Below, in pieces: positions 5,943 to 11,991 of a stretch of 16,720 bases of DNA. Each line of letters opens with the position of its first letter. Positions within the stretch are counted from its first letter, which is position 1. The stretch is taken from assembly GCA_039029935.1 (NCBI GenBank), contig JBCCFC010000117.1:1-16720 (forward strand), written 5' to 3'. The position numbers were made by a program, and so were the translations under genes. Below the pieces are notes generated by a model, which was not told the DNA's origin, searched no databases, and worked only from the letters and a program-made list of their open reading frames with translations. This stretch comes from G039029935 sp039029935. GTDB taxonomy: Bacteria > Chloroflexota > Anaerolineae > Caldilineales > Caldilineaceae.

Positions 5943-8324
5943 GTGACTAAAACTGTACAGACAGATGCACCTGCAGCACAAACTCGGCATAACGACATCC
6001 GCGCGTTTACGTTGGCATTTTTTGATTTTTTTGAGGCCGCCCCTATCTATGACGATGCACAACAGCTTACGCCTGAGATGAAATCGGCGTGGCAAAAGCA
6101 AGATGTGCTTTGGTATCGGTTGCCAGAGTCACTGGCAGAGCATTTTGGCAGATCAACGATTGCCCTGACTTTTCAACACAGCCATTCGTCGCTGGCAACC
6201 AGACGGCCGCTGATAAGCAATGGGAACGAATCTGCTCTTCATCCAGTTTCGTCAGTTTCGTCCTATGACGCTGAATTGGTCGCCCTTGGTAGCCGTGTGT
6301 TTGATAACATGATGGCCTATTTAGAACGGCGGGGCGCATTGGCCTATCAGCAACTACCTGCGCATTTTACAGGCAGTGACATCCTCCTCACCGCCGTTCG
6401 ACCGCTCAATGCCAGTACGACCAACCTCAAAATGCAGGAGCAAAGCACGTCCATTTTTGTCTTTAATTGGCGCATTACTTACCGTGCCGACGATAAACAT
6501 GAGGAACTCTACAAAGTGCTGCTCGACCAACAGGGCAATCGCCTCTCCATCTTGCGGATGCCAGACCCGGCCCTCTTTTCGGAGGAACTCCAATTACGCG
6601 AGACAGAGGCAGAGACAGAGGCAGCTTACAATACCTCAAGCGAGATAGAGACACAAGAACCCAAAGGGTCGATTTATGATGGGGTTGATCTGCACACTTA
6701 TCTGGTGGATGCCGAACCCGTACCCATTGAACAAAACCCGGATGGGCAACCGCTCTTACCCAAGCTGCCACCGATGACACAGTTGACCAAGCTTGCAGAG
6801 AATGCACGTAAGTTTGCCATTTACCATGCCGATGTCCAGTGTGTCAACCGTGAGGCCGAAGTCATGCCGCGACTCTATAAGGAGCTCAACAAACTGACAC
6901 GCTTCTATCAAGACCAAATTGATGAAGTACCCGATTCGCAGGACCCAGATGGTGAAAAACGGCGCATGTTGGAGGCTGATTTAGAGCGCAAGATTGCAGA
7001 GGAAGTCGAAAATCATCGTCTACGTGTGCAGGTTAATCTGTTTAGCTACGCCATTCTCCAGATTCCCACCGCCGTTGCCGACCTCACGTTGAATGATGGG
7101 GCACATGAAATCCCGATTCAAATCCGGCTGGACCGTTACAATGGGACATTGACACGTCCGCTTTGTCATGTATGCCAAGATGAAGTCACCGACCTCACGA
7201 TAGATCGCAACGGCCACATTACCTGTGAGACCTGTTTGGCTCGCTGTGAAACCTGTGAAGGGCTGCTCTGTATAAGTTGTGGTGTGGACGTATGTCCTGT
7301 CTGCGAGAAAATAAACTGCAATACCTGTAGTGAATTTTGCTGGGCTTGTGGGGAGCGCGCCTGCCAGGATCACATCAGTGCCTGTCCAACATGCCAAGAT
7401 ACCGTTTGTCATGCCTGCCAGGCCACCTGTGCATCCTGTGCTACGCGCCAGTGTCGCACCCATCTGTATTTGGACTGTGTTGTGCCTGAAAGGGAGGATG
7501 CAGATGCAAATAGAGAACCAGAACTGATCTGCCATAACTGTGCCGTGCGCTGTACAGGGTGTAATCAATATAGTGCGCGGGTGGCTAGCTGTGATCTCAG
7601 TGGACAACGGTTCTGTGACAACTGTTTCGTCACCTGTACCTCCTGTACAAAGCGTGTCGGTACGGGTTTCTATAGCCGTGACCCCGTGACACAACAACCC
7701 TATTGTAATGAGTGTTTGGTTGAGTGTCCAACATGCCGCACATTTACCTCGGTCATTAACCATTGTAGTGTTTGTGAAAAGTCATGTTGTCAGCATTGTG
7801 GGGACCTCTGCGATATCAGTCATACATTCTGTTGCCAAGATCATCGCATCATCATGCCAAACTGTAACCATGTGGTACGCAAGGATTATGAGGCTCATTG
7901 TCATGTCGGTCATGAGTTGGTCTGCCCGATTTGTGATGCGGCCTGTGGTATTTGTGAGCGGCACTATTGTGGCGAGCATAGCAAGACCTGTCAACTCTGT
8001 GAATGTGATTACTGTGAAGAGTGTATCCGACGGTCAGGGTATTGCGACACCTGCGCCACGATTATGCGTGATGGCGAACGCATCGCCAATATGAGCGAAG
8101 AACCGTGTGCAGACTATCCAGCGGTTGGAGAGGTCATCTCCGGTTTGCGCTGGGTGAAGGCCAGCAATCAACGATACACCATCTATGTGGGGCAGAATGC
8201 ACTGCTCTCTACGGCTTTGGTGGTTCTAGACAACGATGCACAGGATGGTGAGGAGAGGCGTTTGGTCCATGCCAAAAAGTTGGGTTTCCGGGAGTTTATT
8301 CGTAGTCGGATAAGGCGTCGGTAA
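5943..8324 (+). CDS. Large cysteine-rich multi-zinc-finger protein of unknown function
   Basis: The 793-residue protein starts at GTG, with AAAGGA 8 bp upstream. Residues 15-215 form an apparently globular N-terminal domain with ELVALGSRVFDNMMAYLERRG near 111-131; this faintly recalls the YqhG-type pattern of an acidic residue, G-S and a helix, but I do not assign it. A low-complexity linker spans 216-280. Residues 282-365 are helical, probably coiled coil. From 408 to 704 there are 58 cysteines, mostly as CxxC pairs with some CxH, arranged like a string of treble-clef, RING or B-box type zinc fingers. The tail (725-793) has almost no cysteine and ends in basic RSRIRRR. There is no signal peptide or membrane segment, so it is predicted cytoplasmic and would bind many metal ions. 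Its role could be protein or nucleic-acid binding; no catalytic motif is visible. A radical SAM gene follows after a repeat array. Confidence 0.9.
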   Translation: MTKTVQTDAPAAQTRHNDIRAFTLAFFDFFEAAPIYDDAQQLTPEMKSAWQKQDVLWYRLPESLAEHFGRSTIALTFQHSHSSLATRRPLISNGNESALHPVSSVSSYDAELVALGSRVFDNMMAYLERRGALAYQQLPAHFTGSDILLTAVRPLNASTTNLKMQEQSTSIFVFNWRITYRADDKHEELYKVLLDQQGNRLSILRMPDPALFSEELQLRETEAETEAAYNTSSEIETQEPKGSIYDGVDLHTYLVDAEPVPIEQNPDGQPLLPKLPPMTQLTKLAENARKFAIYHADVQCVNREAEVMPRLYKELNKLTRFYQDQIDEVPDSQDPDGEKRRMLEADLERKIAEEVENHRLRVQVNLFSYAILQIPTAVADLTLNDGAHEIPIQIRLDRYNGTLTRPLCHVCQDEVTDLTIDRNGHITCETCLARCETCEGLLCISCGVDVCPVCEKINCNTCSEFCWACGERACQDHISACPTCQDTVCHACQATCASCATRQCRTHLYLDCVVPEREDADANREPELICHNCAVRCTGCNQYSARVASCDLSGQRFCDNCFVTCTSCTKRVGTGFYSRDPVTQQPYCNECLVECPTCRTFTSVINHCSVCEKSCCQHCGDLCDISHTFCCQDHRIIMPNCNHVVRKDYEAHCHVGHELVCPICDAACGICERHYCGEHSKTCQLCECDYCEECIRRSGYCDTCATIMRDGERIANMSEEPCADYPAVGEVISGLRWVKASNQRYTIYVGQNALLSTALVVLDNDAQDGEERRLVHAKKLGFREFIRSRIRRR

Positions 8325-8325
8325 G

Positions 8326-8373
8326 CGGTGGAACGGTGGAACGTTGGAACGGTGGAACGGTGGAACGGTGGAA
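8326..8373 (+). repeat. Tandem array of six 8-bp CGGTGGAA units
   Basis: Six units in a row occur just after the stop codon at 8324, one of them CGTTGGAA. The array is followed at once by a second 8-bp array that is partly its complement. The last unit pairs with the start of the second array: CGGTGGAAAGCT (8366-8377) with AGCTCCAACG (8383-8392) around the loop CTAAT. Confidence 0.9.
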
Positions 8374-8382
8374 AGCTCTAAT

Positions 8383-8438
8383 AGCTCCAACGCTCCAACG
8401 CTTCATCGCTTCATCGCTCCATCGCTCCATCGCTTCTT
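8383..8438 (+). repeat. Tandem array of seven 8-bp CGCTYCAW units
   Basis: The units run AGCTCCAA, CGCTCCAA, CGCTTCAT twice, CGCTCCAT twice and CGCTTCTT. Together with the preceding array this fills almost the whole gap between two genes, and the two arrays can form a nested hairpin with several registers. The unit length favours slippage, so copy number is expected to vary between strains. Confidence 0.9.
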
Positions 8439-8450
8439 AGGGTGATATCA

Positions 8451-9257
8451 ATGAGTGTAAATCAACATTTGCAGGACTGCCATCTTTGCCCCTTTCATTG
8501 TGGGACTGAGCGGGCATCGGCAAAAGGTGTCTGTCGTGTGGGGCAGGAGAGTTATATTGCCAGCGAAATGTTGCATGTGGGTGAGGAGAAGCAACTCAGT
8601 CCGGCACATGCGATTTTCTTTAGCGGCTGTACGGCGACCTGTTCGTTTTGCACAGCCGCGCGCTTTGCCTTTCGCCCCACCTATGGCGTCGTTGTCACAC
8701 CGTCACAACTGGCCGAGCGCATGGTGATGCGCCAAAGACAGGGGGCGCGCTCCATCTGCTTTATTGGCGGCGACCCTGTACCACACATCCCCTTTATCGT
8801 TGATACACTAACAACATTGGGCGACCGTAAACAAATTCCAACGGTCTTTAACAGCAACTTCTACCTCACCGATACGGCACTGGACCTGCTAGAGGACGTT
8901 ATTGACATTTACCAGCCGGACCTCAAGTTTGGGCCTGAATCTACCGGGCAAAACTGTGGTGAAACCATTGGTGGCATGCCTAACTACTGGCCGATAGTCA
9001 CAGAGGCCATTACACGTGTACACAGGCAGTCCAAACCGCTCATTGTGCGTCATCTGCTGATGCCTGGTCATTTTGACTGTTGTACAGCCCCTACACTAGA
9101 ATGGTTGGCAACCTTAGACAATATTCAAGTCAGTCTGCTGACCCAATATGTTGCGCCGGCACATGCGCGTGGAGAACTCGCAGCGTCCTTGGAGCCAGAG
9201 ACAATTGCACGGGCGAGTGATTTGGCGAATCGTTTAGGATTGGTACTGGCTCCGTAA
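8451..9257 (+). CDS. Radical SAM protein, PflX-like (COG1313 type)
   Basis: The 268-residue protein has an N-terminal cysteine motif C10-x2-C13-x3-C17-x10-C28 and then a radical SAM cluster motif C60-x3-C64-x2-C67 in SGCTATCSFC. GGDP at 106-109 fits the GGE-type SAM-binding turn. This order is that of PflX/COG1313 proteins, relatives of pyruvate formate-lyase activase. They carry a [4Fe-4S] cluster that cleaves S-adenosylmethionine; the extra N-terminal cysteines may hold another metal site. No glycyl-radical enzyme is encoded nearby, so the substrate is unknown. The ATG at 8451 is preferred because GGTGAT, complementary to the 16S rRNA tail, lies just upstream; GTG 8442 would add three residues. 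A shared role with the cysteine-rich protein before it is possible but unproven. Confidence 0.88.
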   Translation: MSVNQHLQDCHLCPFHCGTERASAKGVCRVGQESYIASEMLHVGEEKQLSPAHAIFFSGCTATCSFCTAARFAFRPTYGVVVTPSQLAERMVMRQRQGARSICFIGGDPVPHIPFIVDTLTTLGDRKQIPTVFNSNFYLTDTALDLLEDVIDIYQPDLKFGPESTGQNCGETIGGMPNYWPIVTEAITRVHRQSKPLIVRHLLMPGHFDCCTAPTLEWLATLDNIQVSLLTQYVAPAHARGELAASLEPETIARASDLANRLGLVLAP

Positions 9258-9266
9258 ACTTAAAAA

Positions 9267-9337
9267 CAGGACAGTATCGCAGGTTGGCTACCTGCGGCAC
9301 AGATAATCAATCTGTGATACTGGTTTATACTTTCCTG
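9267..9337 (+). repeat. Fourth copy of the structured intergenic repeat
   Basis: The outer stem CAGGACAGTA (9267-9276) pairs with TACTTTCCTG (9328-9337) with one mismatch, using bases different from those in the tandem copies at 1-165. The first hairpin CGCAGGT/ACCTGCG and the second (CACAGAT/ATCTGTG) are kept, while the second loop differs (AATCA). It ends 21 bp before the GTG start of the lamin-tail gene. Confidence 0.85.
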
Positions 9338-9358
9338 CACAATCAAAAAGGATTAACT

Positions 9359-10744
9359 GTGTCATCTTCATCCAAATTGGTCATCATCTGTCTCTGCGGA
9401 ATTTTTTTTAGCGTATTTTTGATAGAATTCCGTCTACAAGCGGGGCTTGCCCAGATACCCGATACAATGCATCAACATACATCTGAACAGGATGTCCCCA
9501 CACAAGATCACACTGCATTGCGTATCAACGAATTTATGGCAAGCAACGACATAACATTGGTTGACCCCGACGACCCCACCGATTTCCCCGATTGGATCGA
9601 GCTATACAACCCGACCGACAGCACCATCAGCCTTGCCGGGCTGGCATTGACCGATAATCCAGAGGACCCCGCCCAATATGAAATCCCACCCGAACTTTCA
9701 ATTGGTCCAAAAGGCTATCTCCTGTTTTATGCAGATAATGATAATGATGAAGGTCCACTCCATACCAATTTTGGTCTCAGCGGCGGTGGCGAGTTTATCG
9801 GTCTGTATGATATTGCTGCAGGGGGGTTCATCCACAGCTATACCTTTGGTACACAGAATACGGATGTGTCGATGGGGCTGGAACCAGACGGCGTGGATGG
9901 CACGTGGCGTTTTTATGAGCGACCCACGCCGGGTCTTACCAACCAAATCATGCCACCTGTGATATCCAGTGTACAGCGTTCAACAGATATTCCTGCGAAG
10001 GGTGTTGCCGTTCAAATCACCGTGCATGCATCCGATGATCAGTTTCCACCGAGCGTTGCCATCTTCTATAGTGTGAACGGCGGTGACTATACCAACATGA
10101 TCATGACATTCTTAGAGGGCACGCTCTATCAAGCAGAAATTCCACCACAACCGTTGGGTGCATGGGTTCGCTATTATGTCACCGCAACTGATTCCGATAA
10201 TCTCGGTAGCCAGTCACCTGCCAACGCACCACAACGCACCCATCAATACATCGTTGGATATCAGCCGCCACAACTCTACATCAACGAATTCATGCCAAAT
10301 AATGTGACTACACTCAATGTCACAGTCAACATGACAACGACCACGCCCGACTGGATTGAGCTGTATAACCCAACGGACGTAGCGATTGGGCTTGACGGTT
10401 TCTATTTAACCGACGACTTAGCTGATCCCATCAAGTACGCCATCCCAAATGGTTTGAGTGTCCCCGCAGGTGGTTATTTGCTCTTCTATGCAGACAATGA
10501 GCCAGAGGCAGGGCCCCAACACACCAACTTTGGCCTGAGCAATAATGGTGAGGCCATCGGCTTGTTTAGTCCCTTTGGCGCACATGCGATAGACACCATT
10601 GTGTATGATCAACATCCGGAAGATGTCTCACGGGGCCGTTTTGAGGATGGCACGGAGAATTGGGCGTTGTTGATTTGTCCGACGCCGGGACAGGCCAATG
10701 AGTATTGTAATAAAAATAGTTTTTTGCCAATTGTGAGTCGATAA
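9359..10744 (+). CDS. Secreted protein with two lamin-tail domains
   Basis: The GTG start is chosen because AAGGA lies 6 bp before it and the product then begins with a signal peptide (about 1-32: charged start, hydrophobic core, end near GLAQ). A longer frame from TTG 9284 would begin inside the intergenic repeat. The 461-residue product has lamin-tail domain 1 (about 54-195: INEFMASN, PDWIELYNPTD, GYLLFYADN, HTNFGLSGGGE). A beta-sandwich segment without cysteine follows (about 198-297, DDQFPPSVAIFYSVNGG). Lamin-tail domain 2 (about 306-450) repeats INEFMPNN, PDWIELYNPTD, YLLFYADN and HTNFGLSNNGE. In bacteria such domains occur on secreted, surface or nuclease-linked proteins and are thought to bind other macromolecules. 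No catalytic domain is seen. The protein ends in FLPIVSR, a short tail recurrent in secreted Chloroflexota proteins (from memory). Confidence 0.9.
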   Translation: MSSSSKLVIICLCGIFFSVFLIEFRLQAGLAQIPDTMHQHTSEQDVPTQDHTALRINEFMASNDITLVDPDDPTDFPDWIELYNPTDSTISLAGLALTDNPEDPAQYEIPPELSIGPKGYLLFYADNDNDEGPLHTNFGLSGGGEFIGLYDIAAGGFIHSYTFGTQNTDVSMGLEPDGVDGTWRFYERPTPGLTNQIMPPVISSVQRSTDIPAKGVAVQITVHASDDQFPPSVAIFYSVNGGDYTNMIMTFLEGTLYQAEIPPQPLGAWVRYYVTATDSDNLGSQSPANAPQRTHQYIVGYQPPQLYINEFMPNNVTTLNVTVNMTTTTPDWIELYNPTDVAIGLDGFYLTDDLADPIKYAIPNGLSVPAGGYLLFYADNEPEAGPQHTNFGLSNNGEAIGLFSPFGAHAIDTIVYDQHPEDVSRGRFEDGTENWALLICPTPGQANEYCNKNSFLPIVSR

Positions 10745-10748
10745 ATAA

Positions 10749-10778
10749 AGCCGATAAATAAAATAGTCTTTATCGGTT
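10749..10778 (+). terminator. Likely intrinsic terminator after the lamin-tail gene
   Basis: CCGATAAA (10751-10758) pairs with TTTATCGG (10769-10776) around a 10-base loop, extended by a G-T and an A-T pair. It begins 5 bp after the stop codon and is followed by a moderately T-rich stretch. Confidence 0.6.
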
Positions 10779-10898
10779 CTTCACATTGTCTTAACAGCGG
10801 ATTGATATACTTCATGTGGAAATTTGATTTCAATAGGCAGAGATAACCTTTTCCTCTGCTACGACAATAACAAACTAGAAAGAGAGTATATCAAACCA

Positions 10899-11420
10899 AT
10901 GAATACACAAAAACAAACACGCAGACCAATGATGTTGGTCATTCTGATGACGCTGGTAATGGCACTCCTGCTGACCGCGTGTATCAGCGAGGAGCCTGTC
11001 GAGTCGAGCGCACCCAACGTCACACAAGCAGATGATGCGGGTGTTGCCAAGTTCAACATGAATACCGCCTCGCGTGAGGATTTTGAGCGCATTCCGGGCA
11101 TGAGCGGGCGCATGGTCCGCGAGTTTTTTGAGTATCGCCCCTACATCAGCATTCAGCAGTTCCGTCGTGAAATTGGCAAGTATGTCGATGATGCACAGGT
11201 TGCTGACTATGAGCAGTATATCTTTGTGCCAGTCGATGTCAATGATTCTGACGAGGCCTCATTGCAACAGATTCCAGGTGTAGACGCTGCCATCGCTGCC
11301 GACCTTGCCGCGTCTCGCCCATACGATTCGATGGATGCATTTGTCAGCAAATTGGGTGAGCATCTATCCGCCGAAGAAGTAAGCCTTGCTGAAAGCTATT
11401 TAGAACAGGATGTCGAATGA
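10899..11420 (+). CDS. Lipoprotein with two helix-hairpin-helix (ComEA-like) domains
   Basis: With ATG 10899 the product has 173 residues. It begins with a lipoprotein signal (basic start QTRRP, hydrophobic 11-27, lipobox LLTAC with C28). A short Ser/Pro/Ala linker leads to two ComEA-type helix-hairpin-helix units. The first is about 50-108 (FNMNTASREDFERIPGMSG) and the second about 111-170 (VDVNDSDEASLQQIPGVDA). In ComEA this fold binds double-stranded DNA at the cell surface; many secreted homologues have unproven roles. The protein is acidic overall, which argues somewhat against strong DNA binding. A longer frame from TTG 10824 is rejected because the lipoprotein signal should be N-terminal. 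The ribosome site is weak (AGAGAG 12 bp away). Its stop overlaps the next start as ATGA, indicating coupling to the membrane protein. Confidence 0.85.
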   Translation: MNTQKQTRRPMMLVILMTLVMALLLTACISEEPVESSAPNVTQADDAGVAKFNMNTASREDFERIPGMSGRMVREFFEYRPYISIQQFRREIGKYVDDAQVADYEQYIFVPVDVNDSDEASLQQIPGVDAAIAADLAASRPYDSMDAFVSKLGEHLSAEEVSLAESYLEQDVE

Positions 11421-11869
11421 GTAACATCACAAGTCGTATGGTTGAAGAAAGATTGCGGCGATTTCTTCTAATTTTAGCAGGCTTTATCTGCGTAGGTACA
11501 ATCGTCGAACTCTGGTTCACGAACCATGTGGAGAGTTTTGTCCAACTCATCCCGTTTATCCTCAGCGTTCTGGGCATCATCGTTGTAGGGCTAGCCTTAG
11601 CTAGGCCAACGAAAGGCACGCTCCAATTGTTGCGTGGTGTTATGGGCATCACAATTCTAGGCAGTATCTTCGGCATCTACGAACATATCGAACACAACCT
11701 CGCCTTTGAGCTAGATATTCGTCCCAATGCATCTGTGGCGGATGTCTTTTTGGATGCGCTTGGTGGTGCTAGCCCCATGTTGGCGGCAGGAATTCTCGCA
11801 ATCGCAGGCATTGTTGCAATCGCAGCAACTTATTATCACCCGCTTTTGGTGAATCGCACAGACACATAA
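11417..11869 (+). CDS. Small four-helix membrane protein of unknown function
   Basis: The 150-residue protein has four predicted membrane helices at about 14-33, 42-62, 69-87 and 117-140. It has a basic N-terminus (EERLRRF) and a hydrophilic loop 88-115 carrying EHIEHN. No known family is recognised. The start overlaps the stop of the lipoprotein gene (ATGA), and AGGA lies 6 bp upstream inside that gene, so both proteins are likely made together and may act as one envelope unit. It is followed by a long stem-loop. Confidence 0.8.
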   Translation: MSNITSRMVEERLRRFLLILAGFICVGTIVELWFTNHVESFVQLIPFILSVLGIIVVGLALARPTKGTLQLLRGVMGITILGSIFGIYEHIEHNLAFELDIRPNASVADVFLDALGGASPMLAAGILAIAGIVAIAATYYHPLLVNRTDT

Positions 11870-11874
11870 ACAAA

Positions 11875-11940
11875 GTGTCGCAGATTCAGGGAGCGCGGAT
11901 TGGTTTCGAGCCAAATCTGCGCTCCCTGAATCCGCGACGC
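11875..11940. repeat. Long stem-loop between convergent genes
   Basis: Positions 11875-11903 pair with 11911-11940 around TTTCGAG. The arms share the core ATTCAGGGAGCGC and most other bases, with about two to four mismatches. It lies downstream of the membrane protein gene and downstream of adenine deaminase on the other strand. It could stop transcription from both sides, but there is no clear T run at its ends, and arms of this length also fit a mobile palindromic repeat. Confidence 0.85.
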
Positions 11941-11961
11941 TATTTCTTGTCTTGTTACCCT

Positions 11962-11991
11962 CTTTGCGCTCTTTGCGCCCTCCGCGGTTAA
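11962..11991 (-). repeat. GCAAAGAG-type short intergenic repeat
   Basis: On the minus strand the sequence reads TTAACCGCGGAGGGCGCAAA then GAGCGCAAAGAG. This kind of TTAACCGC(A/G)GAGG-GCRCAGAG element is widespread between genes of Cyanobacteria and Chloroflexota (from memory). Its TAA provides the stop codon of the adenine deaminase gene. Confidence 0.55.

Noticed and set aside
7020..7763. Long open frame on the minus strand (247 codons) rich in Thr and Gly
   Set aside because: It is the antisense of the cysteine-rich coding region; TGT/TGC codons read backwards give ACA/GCA, which explains its Thr/Ala bias. It has no ribosome site or recognisable domain.
8442..8450. GTG at 8442 as start of the radical SAM gene
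   Set aside because: It overlaps the GGTGAT sequence that is a good ribosome binding site for the ATG at 8451, so it is less likely to be the start.
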